From: Acetatifactor sp.
Lineage (GTDB): Bacteria; Bacillota; Clostridia; Lachnospirales; Lachnospiraceae
Direction: 5' to 3'
Length of the DNA: 64,000 bases
Assembly (NCBI GenBank): GCA_029055435.1
Contig: JAIDDH010000074.1
Coordinates: 1 to 64,000, forward strand
Part shown: piece after piece, positions 20,482 through 31,604 of the stretch
How positions within the stretch are numbered: the stretch's first letter is position 1
How the letters are laid out: each line of letters opens with the position of its first letter
The notes under the pieces: generated by a model
Databases searched by the model: none
Told to the model about the DNA's origin: nothing
Seen by the model: the letters and a program-made list of their open reading frames with translations, nothing else
Made by a program: the position numbers and the translations under genes

Positions 20482-23136
20482 ATGCAAAAACGTGGTGTAA
20501 ATGAACTGAGAAGAATGTATCTTGACTTTTTTGAGAGCAAGGAGCATTTGAAGATGAAGAGCTTCTCGCTGGTGCCGCACAATGACAACAGCCTGCTGAT
20601 CATCAACTCCGGCATGGCTCCTTTGAAGCCTTATTTTACAGGGCAGGAGATTCCGCCCCGCCGTCGTGTGACCACCTGTCAGAAATGTGTCCGCACCGGC
20701 GATATTGAAAATGTGGGTAAGACTGCAAGACATCTGACCTTCTTTGAGATGCTGGGAAACTTTTCCTTCGGGGATTATTTCAAGCATGAGGCTATCGCCT
20801 GGAGCTGGGAGTTTCTGACGAAACATGTGGGTATGGAGCCGGAGAGACTCTATCCTTCTATTTACTGTGAGGATGATGAGGCTTTTGATATCTGGACCAA
20901 AGAGATCGGTGTGCCCGCTGAGAAGATCACCCGTTTTTACAGAGATGAGAATGGCGCATGCGATAATTTCTGGGAGCACGGCGCAGGTCCCTGCGGCCCC
21001 TGTTCCGAGATATATTATGACAGAGGCGTGAAATATGGCTGCGGGAAGCCTGACTGTAAGGTGGGTTGTGACTGCGACCGTTTTATGGAAGTGTGGAACA
21101 ATGTGTTCACACAGTTTGAGAGTGACGGAAAGGGCAATTACACAGAGCTTGCCCAGAAGAATATCGACACCGGAATGGGACTTGAGAGACTGGCCGTGGT
21201 GGTGCAGGATGTGGATTCCGTGTTTGACATCGACACCATGAAAGCCATTCGGAACCGCATCTGCGAGATTGCTGGAGTGAGCTATCAGGAGGACGAAGCG
21301 AAGGACGTTTCCATCAGGCTTATTACAGATCATATCCGTTCCTCTACCTTCATGATCAGCGACGGCATCATGCCCTCCAACGAGGGCAGAGGCTATGTGC
21401 TGCGCCGTCTGATCCGCCGGGCTGCAAGACATGGAAGGCTTCTGGGTATTCAGGGGAAATTCCTGGCGGAGCTGAGCCGCACAGTCATCAATGAGTGTAA
21501 GGACGGCTATCCCGAACTGGATGAGAAGAAGGAGTTTATTCTGACTGTGCTCACACAGGAGGAGAATAAATTTGACAGAACCATCGATCAGGGCTTAAGC
21601 ATTCTGGCAGAGATGGAGGAAGAGATGGCTAAGAGCGGCTCGAAGGAGCTCTCCGGGGAGAACGCTTTCAAGCTCTATGATACCTATGGTTTCCCCATGG
21701 ATCTGACGGAAGAGATTCTCGGGGAGAAGGGCTTTACCATCGATCAGGCGGGCTTTGCCCTGTGCATGGAGGAGCAGAAGACCAAGGCCAGAAAGGCCAG
21801 AAAGACCACGAATTACATGGGCGCGGACATCACGGTGTACGAATCCATTGACCCTGCCATAACCACAGTTTTTGTGGGCTATGACAGATTACAGCACAAT
21901 TCCAAAGTCACGGTGCTCACCACGGAGACAGAATTGGTGGAGGCTCTCTCCGACGGACAGGTGGGAACCATTATCGTGGAGGAGACGCCTTTCTATGCCA
22001 CCATGGGCGGACAGAATGCCGACACAGGTGTGATCACTACTGCGGACGGAAGCTTTGAGGTGAAGGATACCGTGAAGCTTTTGGGCGGCAAGGTAGGGCA
22101 TATTGGTGTGGTGACAAAGGGGATGATCAAGGTGGGAGATACGGTTACACTCACTGTGAACGAGACCCAGCGCGCCGACACCTGCAGGAATCACTCCGCC
22201 ACACATCTTCTGCAGAAGGCTCTGCGGGAGGTGCTGGGCAGCCATGTGGAGCAGAACGGCTCCTATGTGGACGGCGAGAGACTGCGCTTTGACTTCAGCC
22301 ACTTCCAGGCCATGACCGCGGAGGAGCTGGAGAAGGTGGAGCGGCTTGTGAACGATAAGATTGCGGAGGCCATTCCCGTGGTCACCGATGTGATGAATAT
22401 TGAGGATGCCAAGAAGACGGGAGCGATGCAGCTTTTCGGCGAGAAGTACGGTGAGACCGTGCGCGTGGTGCGCATGGGCGATTTCTCCGTGGAATTCTGC
22501 GGCGGTACGCATGTGAGCAACACGGCGGCGATAACCGCTTTCAAGATTCTCTCCGAGAATGGTGTGGCAGCAGGCGTGAGACGTATCGAGGCCCTGACCG
22601 GAAACGGTGTGTTTGCCTATTATCGCGGTCTGGAGCAGACTCTGGAGAGCGCCGCGAAGGTGCTGAAGACTACGCCGAATGCCATCGTGGAGAAATGTGA
22701 GCATCTCATGGCGGATATGAAGGCGCTTGCCGCAGAGAACGAGTCTCTGAAGAGCAAGGCGGCCAAGGATGCCCTGGGCGATGTGATGGATCAGGTGACG
22801 GAAGTAAAGGGAGTAAAGCTCCTTGCCACGAGCGTGAGCGGCGTGGATATGAACGGCCTGAGAGATCTGGGAGACCAGCTCAAGGAGAAGCTGGGCGAGG
22901 GCGTTGTGGTGCTCTTATCCGAGCAGGACGGCAAGGTGAATCTGGTGGCCATGGCTACGGACGGTGCGGTGAAGGCAGGAGCTCATGCGGGCAATCTCAT
23001 CAAGGGCATTGCTGCACTGGTGGGCGGCGGAGGCGGCGGACGCCCCAATATGGCCCAGGCCGGCGGAAAGAATCCCGCAGGAATCGGACAGGCCGTGGCG
23101 GAGACAGCCAAAGTGCTTGAGGGACAGCTGCAGTAA
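20482..23136 (+). CDS. alaS: alanine--tRNA ligase
   Basis: MQKRGVNELRRMYLDFFESKEH, editing-domain NHSATHLLQKALREVLG, CGGTHV motif; 884 aa. Confidence 0.98.
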   Translation: MQKRGVNELRRMYLDFFESKEHLKMKSFSLVPHNDNSLLIINSGMAPLKPYFTGQEIPPRRRVTTCQKCVRTGDIENVGKTARHLTFFEMLGNFSFGDYFKHEAIAWSWEFLTKHVGMEPERLYPSIYCEDDEAFDIWTKEIGVPAEKITRFYRDENGACDNFWEHGAGPCGPCSEIYYDRGVKYGCGKPDCKVGCDCDRFMEVWNNVFTQFESDGKGNYTELAQKNIDTGMGLERLAVVVQDVDSVFDIDTMKAIRNRICEIAGVSYQEDEAKDVSIRLITDHIRSSTFMISDGIMPSNEGRGYVLRRLIRRAARHGRLLGIQGKFLAELSRTVINECKDGYPELDEKKEFILTVLTQEENKFDRTIDQGLSILAEMEEEMAKSGSKELSGENAFKLYDTYGFPMDLTEEILGEKGFTIDQAGFALCMEEQKTKARKARKTTNYMGADITVYESIDPAITTVFVGYDRLQHNSKVTVLTTETELVEALSDGQVGTIIVEETPFYATMGGQNADTGVITTADGSFEVKDTVKLLGGKVGHIGVVTKGMIKVGDTVTLTVNETQRADTCRNHSATHLLQKALREVLGSHVEQNGSYVDGERLRFDFSHFQAMTAEELEKVERLVNDKIAEAIPVVTDVMNIEDAKKTGAMQLFGEKYGETVRVVRMGDFSVEFCGGTHVSNTAAITAFKILSENGVAAGVRRIEALTGNGVFAYYRGLEQTLESAAKVLKTTPNAIVEKCEHLMADMKALAAENESLKSKAAKDALGDVMDQVTEVKGVKLLATSVSGVDMNGLRDLGDQLKEKLGEGVVVLLSEQDGKVNLVAMATDGAVKAGAHAGNLIKGIAALVGGGGGGRPNMAQAGGKNPAGIGQAVAETAKVLEGQLQ

Positions 23137-23179
23137 GAAGTTTGGTAATTTGAACCGGGAAATATAATGGAGGAGTCGC

Positions 23180-25087
23180 ATGAAAGAACTCAGGAAGGTG
23201 ATTATAAAGACTTTAATTGCTGTATGGGCTCTGGCAGGCGGCTCCCTTTCCATTATTCTGACCGGATATGTGACGGATGTGCCCCTTGCAAAGTATGCGT
23301 TCACCCTGCTGGAGAATCTGGATGGGTGGGGACTGGAATGCTGCTTTTTGGCACTGGGGATCGGAGCTGTTTTTTATCTGGTGCGGGACCGGCAGAGAAG
23401 TCCCTGGGTCAGCGCGCTTTCGGCAGTGTTTTCCGTCTGCACGGTATTCGGTATCAGCTATGCAAAAACCGCCTCATGGGACTGTATTTTCCTCTTCGGA
23501 AATCAGTTTCTGCTGGCGGTGTTTGTGATGCTGGGGTACTATTTTCTGTATAAGAATGCTATTTTGTTTATCGGTCTGGTGTTTGAGACGAAAAAGGAAT
23601 GGCTGTGTGCGGAGGCACAGAGCAGGCTTGGGCGGATTTTGTTCGAGGAACATTCCTTTCTGGGGCCCTTGCTGTTTCTGCTTGCGACGGGACTTCCCTG
23701 GCTGATTGCCTTTTGTCCCGGGACGCTTCAATGGGATGCCCACGGTCAGCTGTGGATGGCTATGGGAGTGACGGAGCAGACAAGCTACCACCCGGTGTTT
23801 ATTTCTGATTATATGGCGGGCTGTGTGCTGCTCGGGCGCAGATTGTTCCACTCGGATTCCGTGGGTTTGTTTTTCTATACTTTTCCGCAGTTTCTGGCGC
23901 AAAGTCTGGTGTTTTCTTATGTGCTGACCGTGATGAAACGACTTGAAAGCCCTGTTTTGTTCCGGTGGATGGCACTGCTTTTCTGGGGTGTTTTCCCCTA
24001 TTTTCAGATTTGGGGCTTCACCATGGTGAAGGACAGTCCTTATTATATTTCCTTTGTGCTGCTGGCGGCAGTGCTGGCGGAGGTTTTAGCCGGTAATCGA
24101 ATACAGCGGAGGCAGTATGTGCTGCTGGCTCTGGCAGCAGGCGGCATGGTGCTCTCGCGAAATGACGGGAGATATGTGGTGGTTCTGACTCTGCTTGCGG
24201 CTGTCCTGTGTTATCGCAGATATTGGAAGCTCTTTGTGCTGGGGCTCTGTGTCTGTGTGGGGCTGCTTGTGGTGGAGGAGGGAATTTATATGCCCCTTGC
24301 GGGAATCGGCAAAGGGCCTGCGGGGGAGATGCTGTCCGTGCCCCTGCAGCAGACGGCGCGGTATCTGCGGGAGCATTTTGACGAGGTGACGGAGGACGAG
24401 GCAGCCGTGCTGGAGGCGGGATTTGAGGTGGAGCTTTCTGCGATTGCGGACAGATATAAGCCTGAGATTTCCGATCCCGTGAAGGCAAATTTCACGGATG
24501 CCCCCGACAAGGCATATCTGCAAGAGTATTTTCATGTGTGGGCTGCACAGCTTGGGAAACATCCCGACACCTATATTCAGGCCTTTCTGAATCAGATTTA
24601 CGGATATTTTTACCCGGCCTGCCCCAATCACGGGGACTATCTGACGGTGACCTATATCGGCAATTCGGAGCATTGGCAGGACGGTCATATGGACATGGAG
24701 TTTACTGTGAAAAACGGTGTTTTGCGGGAGTTCCTGCGGCATATTATCTACACAGTGGAGAGAATGCCGGTGTTGTCTTTATTTTATGGCTGCGGTGTTT
24801 ATACCTGGTTGCTTTTGGGAGCTGCTATGGGACTGCTTGCCCGCAAAAAGCGCAGGGAGCTGTGTGTCCTGGTGCCGGAATTCAGCGTGCTGCTGATTTG
24901 TCTGGTCTCCCCGGTGAATGGATATCTGCGATATATGATGTCGGTGATGGCGGCGCTGCCGCTCTGGTCGGCATGGTGGTTTTATCAGACCGCGGGACCG
25001 GGAAGGATTGATACGGATGAAAACGGCATGGATGAAAATGATAGGAATGAAGACGATGGGAAGGAAAATGATGGGAATAAAAGATAG
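23180..25087 (+). CDS. polytopic membrane protein (DUF6020-like)
   Basis: 635 aa with many hydrophobic segments; PGTLQWDAHGQ motif region. Confidence 0.7.
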   Translation: MKELRKVIIKTLIAVWALAGGSLSIILTGYVTDVPLAKYAFTLLENLDGWGLECCFLALGIGAVFYLVRDRQRSPWVSALSAVFSVCTVFGISYAKTASWDCIFLFGNQFLLAVFVMLGYYFLYKNAILFIGLVFETKKEWLCAEAQSRLGRILFEEHSFLGPLLFLLATGLPWLIAFCPGTLQWDAHGQLWMAMGVTEQTSYHPVFISDYMAGCVLLGRRLFHSDSVGLFFYTFPQFLAQSLVFSYVLTVMKRLESPVLFRWMALLFWGVFPYFQIWGFTMVKDSPYYISFVLLAAVLAEVLAGNRIQRRQYVLLALAAGGMVLSRNDGRYVVVLTLLAAVLCYRRYWKLFVLGLCVCVGLLVVEEGIYMPLAGIGKGPAGEMLSVPLQQTARYLREHFDEVTEDEAAVLEAGFEVELSAIADRYKPEISDPVKANFTDAPDKAYLQEYFHVWAAQLGKHPDTYIQAFLNQIYGYFYPACPNHGDYLTVTYIGNSEHWQDGHMDMEFTVKNGVLREFLRHIIYTVERMPVLSLFYGCGVYTWLLLGAAMGLLARKKRRELCVLVPEFSVLLICLVSPVNGYLRYMMSVMAALPLWSAWWFYQTAGPGRIDTDENGMDENDRNEDDGKENDGNKR

Positions 25088-26648
25088 AGAAAGCAGACGA
25101 TATCTTCTGATTAATATTTGTTTTGTTCTGGCACTCTGTATCGTGATAGCGCCGCTTCTGGTGCTCGGCGCGTATAATTTTCCCTCGGCGGATGACTGGA
25201 GCTACGGGAGAGACGCCTATAAGGCCCTGCAGGCGGGCGGCGGTGTCGGAACGGTGTTAAAAATCTCCGGTGAGACGGTGGTGAGATATTATGTGGGCTG
25301 GGAGGGGCGTTTCATGAATGCGTTCTTTGCCTCCCTGCAGCCGGGTATCTGGGGAGAAGAATACTATGCGGTAGTGGCATGGCTGATGCTGGGCGGGCTG
25401 ATTTTGGGCGAGATGTTTTTATTTTATGAGTTATTCTGTAAGCTGTTTTGTCAGGATGGCCGCAAAAATCGGGGGCTGTGGCTTCCGGTGGCCGCTTCCA
25501 CATTGATTCTGCAGATACTCTATACCCCCAGCGCCGTGGAGAGTTTTTATTGGTATACGGGAGCGGTGAATTATACTTTTGTGTTCGGATTGTCCATGAT
25601 ACTGATTGCGCTATTTTTAAAATTGGGACTTGGCAGCATAAAAGGCTGGAAGTTCGGGCTGACTGCTACTGTGGCGGGCATTTTGTCTGTGGCGGTGGGG
25701 GGAGACAATTATTCCACCAGTCTGTCCACTGTTTTGTTTATGCTGAGTTCTTATGTATTGCTTCCGGTGTTTTGCGGGAAAGCAGCGGCGTCGGGAAAAT
25801 GGTTTTGCGGAGATCTATTTAAACAGCTCCTGCGCCGGACATGGTATCTCACTGTGCTGACGGGAGGGAGTCTTCTGGCCTGTGTTCTGGCCCCCGGCAA
25901 TGCAAAGCGTCTGGAGGGGAATTTTGGCGGTGCGACCACGGGAAATGCCGTGGAGGCGGTGCTGCAGTCACTGGTGCGCTCTTTTACCAATATCTGGTCA
26001 TGGACTGATGTAAAAATACTGCTGATGATTCTGGTGATTCTGCCCTTTGTGTGGCTGGCTGTGAACAATATGGCGTATGAATTCCGTTTCCCGGGGATTT
26101 TTACCCTGTTTACCTTCGGACTCTATGCCTCTCAGATCACTTCTACTCTCTATGTGGATGGAACCACCGGGGGCGGCAGAGTTGCGGCGATTTTGTACTA
26201 TTCCTATCATGTGTGGCTGGTGGGCAATGTGTGCTATTGGACGGGGTGGTTCTGCAGGAAGAGACAGAAGTGGCCTGTATTTTTGGAAAAGACATTTTCT
26301 GTGGCAGGGCCTTTTGTGCGAAGATTTTTGATTCCCTATTGCGCTGTGGCGGGAATTATTCTGGCGGGGGTGATTTACACCTGTGATTTGAAAGAGATTT
26401 CCAGTTACAGGGCTTACCGCGACTGGCGGCAGGGCTGGGCGCAGCAGTATGCCATCGAGTGGAGGGCGCGGCTGGAGGTGCTCCACGATAAGAACATCAC
26501 GCAGGTGGAGTTTGCGCCGCTGTCCGTGTATCCTGAGACGATGATCTATACAGATCTGCAGGATGCGGATGGCTATATCTGGGTGAACAAGGCCTGCGCC
26601 AATTATTATGACAAAGAGTATATTCATATTGTAAATGCCGCAGAATAA
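25071..26648 (+). CDS. polytopic membrane protein (DUF6056-like)
   Basis: Multi-TM protein with NFPSADDWSYGRDAY and WYTGAVNYTFVF; start placed at ATG 25071 rather than 25008. Confidence 0.7.
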   Translation: MGIKDRESRRYLLINICFVLALCIVIAPLLVLGAYNFPSADDWSYGRDAYKALQAGGGVGTVLKISGETVVRYYVGWEGRFMNAFFASLQPGIWGEEYYAVVAWLMLGGLILGEMFLFYELFCKLFCQDGRKNRGLWLPVAASTLILQILYTPSAVESFYWYTGAVNYTFVFGLSMILIALFLKLGLGSIKGWKFGLTATVAGILSVAVGGDNYSTSLSTVLFMLSSYVLLPVFCGKAAASGKWFCGDLFKQLLRRTWYLTVLTGGSLLACVLAPGNAKRLEGNFGGATTGNAVEAVLQSLVRSFTNIWSWTDVKILLMILVILPFVWLAVNNMAYEFRFPGIFTLFTFGLYASQITSTLYVDGTTGGGRVAAILYYSYHVWLVGNVCYWTGWFCRKRQKWPVFLEKTFSVAGPFVRRFLIPYCAVAGIILAGVIYTCDLKEISSYRAYRDWRQGWAQQYAIEWRARLEVLHDKNITQVEFAPLSVYPETMIYTDLQDADGYIWVNKACANYYDKEYIHIVNAAE

Positions 26649-26723
26649 GGTTGCGGGTTGTCAAGCGATGAGGGATAAATAAGACAGAAATGGATAAATC
26701 CGCGGGAACGGAGAGATAGATTA

Positions 26724-28004
26724 GTGAGCGAGGAATTAAAAGCAGAAGAGTTCGATGAGGGAACAGAAGAATTTGACGAGGAAGAGCAGGAGCGGATGCG
26801 CAGAAGGAGAGAGCGCATTCGCAGGATGAAGCAGGAGAAGGAGCGGCGGCTGAGACTGCAGCGCATCTGTAAGTTTGCGGTACCGGTTGCAGCGGTTGTG
26901 CTTGCCTTTGGCATCGGCGCGCTTGTCCATGTGGTGTCTGCGAAAGGTGCGGCCCAGCCTGAACAGCAGGAGCGCGGAGAAAACATTGGCGAAGAGGAGC
27001 AGGAGACACAGCCTTCCGGACAGCTCTCGGGCCAGATTTCTGAAGGAGACGCCGGAGCAGAGGCTCAGATAGTCCATATCAAAGATATTGCCGGTCAGAA
27101 CGGACAGGTCGGATCAGCGGCGTCCGGAAACGAAGCCGGGCAGAACGATCAGACCGGAGAGGATAATGCGGTGGCTGCTGTGGCATCCGCTAAGGTGTAT
27201 GCCGCCCACACAACGGCACAGACAGCAGCGCCGCCCGATGAGGTCAACAGTAAGTATGCGGTGTTTATTGATTTGGAATCAGGTGACATCCTGGCACAGA
27301 GAGATTATCTCACGGTGATCACTCCTGCATCCATGACCAAAGTACTCACAGTGTTGGTGGCAGCGGAGCAGGTGAAGGATTTGGACGATACCTTCACCGT
27401 GACCATTGATATTACAGATTACAGTTATTCTAACGGCTGCAGCAGTGTGGGCTTTGAAGTGGGAGAGACTGTGACGGTGCGGGATTTGTTTTACGGCACG
27501 ATTCTGCCCTCCGGGGGAGATGCGGCGGTGGCGTTGGCCACCTATGTGGCGGGTAGCCACGAAGCCTTTGTGGAGATGATGAACGAGAAGGCGGAGGAGC
27601 TGGGACTTTCCGACACGGCACATTTTACCAACTGTGTGGGACTGTATGACGAGAATCATCACTGCACGGTTTACGATATGGCCATGATTATGGAGGCGGC
27701 TCTGGACAATGAGCTCTGCCGGGAAGTTTTGAATGCTCGTATCTACACTACCTCCGCCACGAAGGCGCATCCCGAGGGGATTACGATTTCCAACTGGTTT
27801 CTGCGTAAAATCGAGGACAAGGATACCGGGGGAGAAATAGTCTGCGCCAAGACAGGCTATGTGATGCAGTCGGACAGTTGTGCGGTCAGCTATGGTGTGG
27901 ACAAAAGCGGCAGGGGATATGTGTGCGCCACTGCGGGAGCACACAGTTCATGGCGCTGTATCTATGACCATGTGGCCTTATATAAGAAATATGCGCAGGA
28001 GTAG
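26724..28004 (+). CDS. D-alanyl-D-alanine carboxypeptidase (serine-type)
   Basis: SxxK motif (PASMTKVLTVLVAAE), SGGDAAVALA, KTGYV motifs; N-terminal TM. Confidence 0.93.
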   Translation: MSEELKAEEFDEGTEEFDEEEQERMRRRRERIRRMKQEKERRLRLQRICKFAVPVAAVVLAFGIGALVHVVSAKGAAQPEQQERGENIGEEEQETQPSGQLSGQISEGDAGAEAQIVHIKDIAGQNGQVGSAASGNEAGQNDQTGEDNAVAAVASAKVYAAHTTAQTAAPPDEVNSKYAVFIDLESGDILAQRDYLTVITPASMTKVLTVLVAAEQVKDLDDTFTVTIDITDYSYSNGCSSVGFEVGETVTVRDLFYGTILPSGGDAAVALATYVAGSHEAFVEMMNEKAEELGLSDTAHFTNCVGLYDENHHCTVYDMAMIMEAALDNELCREVLNARIYTTSATKAHPEGITISNWFLRKIEDKDTGGEIVCAKTGYVMQSDSCAVSYGVDKSGRGYVCATAGAHSSWRCIYDHVALYKKYAQE

Positions 28005-28050
28005 AAAAACAAATATCTGCGGTAGAATTCAGAAGGATAAATTAAGATTG

Positions 28051-28554
28051 ATGAGGGAAATGGTCGTGGATATTGAATTTAGAAAAATAACAGAGTTCCC
28101 AAGAGGAACCCTGTGTGCTCTGTTGAAGGAGGGTTATTCTTTTGAACCGCGCTTTGAACGTGATTGTTTAGGTCAATGGCAGGAGTTTGACGATTTCTTT
28201 TATGACAATCCGCATATTGCAGAGTTTAGCGGTTTTATGACTGTTCTCAACGATACCCCCATAGGGTTTGTTACTTGGAATCCGACCAATATACCTATAT
28301 CAGCAGAAATCGGACATAACTGTATCGCAGTAAAATACAAGGGTAATGGTTATGGTAAGCGACAAATGCAGGAAGCGGTAAAGCGTATCATTGCACAGGG
28401 GGCAGAAAAAATCCTTGTCACTACAAATGAAATTCTTATACCTGCACAACATACCTATGAAAGTGCGGGTTTTAAATTTGTAAATAAAAACGAAGAACCT
28501 GACAATGCCGAATATGCAGGTATGCGGATTAACTATGAGATAATTGTAAATTAA
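28051..28554 (+). CDS. GNAT family N-acetyltransferase
   Basis: IGHNCIAVKYKGNGYGKRQMQEAVKRI acetyl-CoA binding motif pattern. Confidence 0.85.
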   Translation: MREMVVDIEFRKITEFPRGTLCALLKEGYSFEPRFERDCLGQWQEFDDFFYDNPHIAEFSGFMTVLNDTPIGFVTWNPTNIPISAEIGHNCIAVKYKGNGYGKRQMQEAVKRIIAQGAEKILVTTNEILIPAQHTYESAGFKFVNKNEEPDNAEYAGMRINYEIIVN

Positions 28555-29360
28555 AACGCAATGGAATCCATAAATATGGAATTGAATTTATCAAGCTGAT
28601 CGTAGACGATTCCGTGGCCGCTGTCAGGCAGGGTTATGAGCTTTGAACCGCAGATACCCGCGTGCTGTATTTGAGCAAGTTCCTTGGAAACGATAATATC
28701 TTTATCACCATGAATGATATAAGTGGGGACGTGAACGCATCTGAGATCCGCCCGGCCATCCTCATCGCGCAGGGAAACAGCGCATTTTATCGTACCGATC
28801 CCCGATGCAGATAGGGCGATATCTCTGAACCAGTCGATAACTGCATCCGAATGAGGCGTTGCAAAGAGCTGTTTGCTGAAGTTCAGGCATAGCTGGGGCC
28901 TATCGGTTCCGGCAAGGTTTATCAGATCGTTTACTTCCTGCACAGTTTTTCCATATGGGAAATCGGGGCGCTGCGCAAAACAGGGAGCGGCGGCAGAAAG
29001 CAGAATCAGTTTGCATACGCCGAATCCATTGTAACGGTTCATGTATCTTAAGGCAATCGCTCCGCCCATTGAAAAGCCCGCTAAAATAAAGTTTTTAAGG
29101 CAAAGCTGCCGGACTATCTGAAATATATCCTCAGACATTTGATCATAAGAATATCCACATACAGGCGTATCCGACCTGCCGAAACCTCTTAAATCCACTG
29201 CGATTACACGATATCCGCAATCGGTAAGCAGATTTATCTGATATTCAAAAATCTGATGGGACAGCGGCCAGCCGTGAATGAGGAAAACGGTTTGTTTTCC
29301 TTGAGGATTGTAGTCGTAAACGGCAATTTTAGTCCCGTCATTTGAAGTGATATAATACAT
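28551..29360 (-). CDS. alpha/beta hydrolase
   Basis: HGWPLSH, DLRGFGRS, GFSMGGAIAL nucleophile elbow, catalytic DSGHG. Confidence 0.93.
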   Translation of the reverse strand: MYYITSNDGTKIAVYDYNPQGKQTVFLIHGWPLSHQIFEYQINLLTDCGYRVIAVDLRGFGRSDTPVCGYSYDQMSEDIFQIVRQLCLKNFILAGFSMGGAIALRYMNRYNGFGVCKLILLSAAAPCFAQRPDFPYGKTVQEVNDLINLAGTDRPQLCLNFSKQLFATPHSDAVIDWFRDIALSASGIGTIKCAVSLRDEDGRADLRCVHVPTYIIHGDKDIIVSKELAQIQHAGICGSKLITLPDSGHGIVYDQLDKFNSIFMDSIAF

Positions 29361-29389
29361 AAATCATTCCTGATCCGTTTTCTGCTATT

Positions 29390-30490
29390 TTATGCGGGTG
29401 GATTGATTTGTGTTCGTTTCTGCAGATCCTGACTGTTCAACAGATGTCCGATTGCAAATGCTATAAATCCGGCAGTGATGGCGATTCGGAAAATACCTGA
29501 CAGATATGGCGACGTCCAAAAAGTCGTCACTACCAACATCGGTACCTTGGCGTAGATTGCAACACGAAACAGAGTCCCTGCCGGTATCTTCCGGCGAAGA
29601 AGGGATGTTATCAGCAATGCTACCAGAAAATAGAGTGAAGCACAGCCGAAATACCAAAAAGTTCTTCCCACAAAAAATACGAGAAACATTATGCCATATA
29701 TTACCCATAAAATGGGCATCAGTTTTTCCACTATGATTTTTCTGTTCAGTTCCAAATCATCCCCATAAGCGGTGTAATAATGTTCTACATACGTTCCGTT
29801 TTGAATTAACACGATTTTTTCACTTCCGCCCAAAATCGCTTTGCCATAACCTTGTTCAATTATATGATTAATGTCATCCGGCCTGAATCCGTCGATTTGA
29901 TCCGTCAGATAAATATAGATATATCCGGTATCTTTAACATAATAGTCGTCCTCAAGGGACAATATACCGTTTCGAAGTTCAAATTCCGGCACCCAGTCCA
30001 AAAAGGTATCGGCTCCCCCCCGCGCTATGAAAGTGATAATAAACGCTGCAAGAATACATAAGGTTGATGTTAATGACAGAAGTGTCACAAATCCAATCAT
30101 GCTGCCGGTTTTTACCGTCGCAAGTTTTTCATACCGATGTGGTATAAAGGAATATCCTAACTGTTTCAGGATATTAGGTCTTATGTTTTGGGATGACTTA
30201 ATTTCAGGATATGTGTTGTGTGCGGTACTTGCAGATTCTGCGATTTCCGGTTGTTCATAGCCGGTGGTTTCTATATCTTCCTGTCTATAACCTACGGCCC
30301 CTACATCTTCCGGTCGTCCATATCCCGTCTTTCCTAAATCTTTCGGATTCATGTCGTTTGTGACTCTTGAATTTCCGGACGGTTTGTTATTCCTTGAATT
30401 AATGTAGCCCAGTAAGCCCAAAATACTGATTATAAATGCTAAAGTACTCACAAAATTTTTTATTTCATCGTACATAAACCAACTCTCCAC
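29390..30490 (-). CDS. hypothetical membrane protein
   Basis: N-terminal TM, GYGRPEDVGAVGYRQEDIETTGYEQPE repeat-like segment, several C-terminal TMs. Confidence 0.65.
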   Translation of the reverse strand: MESWFMYDEIKNFVSTLAFIISILGLLGYINSRNNKPSGNSRVTNDMNPKDLGKTGYGRPEDVGAVGYRQEDIETTGYEQPEIAESASTAHNTYPEIKSSQNIRPNILKQLGYSFIPHRYEKLATVKTGSMIGFVTLLSLTSTLCILAAFIITFIARGGADTFLDWVPEFELRNGILSLEDDYYVKDTGYIYIYLTDQIDGFRPDDINHIIEQGYGKAILGGSEKIVLIQNGTYVEHYYTAYGDDLELNRKIIVEKLMPILWVIYGIMFLVFFVGRTFWYFGCASLYFLVALLITSLLRRKIPAGTLFRVAIYAKVPMLVVTTFWTSPYLSGIFRIAITAGFIAFAIGHLLNSQDLQKRTQINPPA

Positions 30491-30617
30491 TGCGTGTTAA
30501 TATAGCTGACATAATAATTATTGTAACATAAGGAATGTGATTCGCATAGCTATTTTTGGCAAGCAGGCAGATACTTTACAAATGGATGCAGAAAAGATAT
30601 GATAGCAGTATCGTGAA

Positions 30618-31535
30618 ATGAGAGATTTATGTATGGGGGCTATAAGAAAAACAGGATGGGAGCAGAAGGAATTGGAGCACAATGTAAATACGATGCCGAC
30701 GCATATCAGAGTGCGCGGGGCAAGAGTACACAATCTGAAAAATGTTGACGTAGATATCCCGCTGAACAGGATTGTCGGGATAGCAGGGGTGTCCGGTTCC
30801 GGGAAATCTTCTCTGGCACTGGGAATCCTGTATGCGGAGGGCTCTAGGCGATATCTGGAAGCGCTCTCTACATATACAAGAAGGCGTATGACGCAGGCAG
30901 AAAAAGCACAGGTGGATGAGGTGCTGTACGTCCCTGCCGCCCTTGCGCTGAGACAACGGCCCGGTATTCCCGGCATACGCAGCACTTTTGGCACGGGGAC
31001 AGAGCTTTTGAATAGTCTGCGTCTGATGTATTCGAGACTCGCTGAGCATCGCTGCCCGAACGGGCACTATGTAAAGCCCTCCCTGAATGTTGCGGCGGGG
31101 CAGGAGCTTGTATGCCCGGAGTGCGGCGGGCACTTTTTTGCGCCAGGCGCGGAGGAACTGGCTTTTAACAGTCAGGGCGCATGCAGGCGTTGTGACGGGA
31201 CAGGGATAGTTCGGACAGTGGATGAATCGACGCTTGTGCCGGACGAGTCTCTTTCTATCGACCAGGGTGCCGTCGCTCCGTGGCAGACATTGATGTGGTC
31301 TCTTATGAAAGATATTGCTCGTGAAATGGGTGTTCGGACAGATGTGCCCTTTAAGGACCTTACAGAAAAAGAACGGGATATTGTATTCCACGGGCCCGCG
31401 GTTAAGAAAAATATCATCTACCAGAACAAGACCAGCGGAGCTGCGGGAGATATGGATTTTACTTATTTTAATGCAACCTATACCGTGGAAAATGCGCTAT
31501 CCAAGGTGAAGGATGAGAATGGGTTAGTCTGTTAA
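30618..31535 (+). pseudogene. UvrA-like excinuclease ATPase, 5' fragment interrupted by the mobile element
   Basis: IRVRGARVHNLKNVDVDIP, Walker A GVSGSGKSSLAL; stops 12 bp past the insertion junction. The 3' part is at 39410-41086. Confidence 0.92.
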
Positions 31536-31604
31536 GGACAGAGAAAATAAAGATACTGAAAAAGCCGATAAACAGGGCATTTTCGGGGAAAGGAGCAAAT
31601 CTCT

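Noticed and set aside
20392-21432. 346-aa minus-strand ORF
   Set aside because: Shadow ORF opposite alaS, which has unambiguous motifs on the plus strand.
25008-25070. extended N-terminus of the second membrane protein (Met/Lys-rich)
   Set aside because: It is an out-of-frame reading of the GATGRRAA-rich tail of the upstream gene; ATG 25071 is more plausible.
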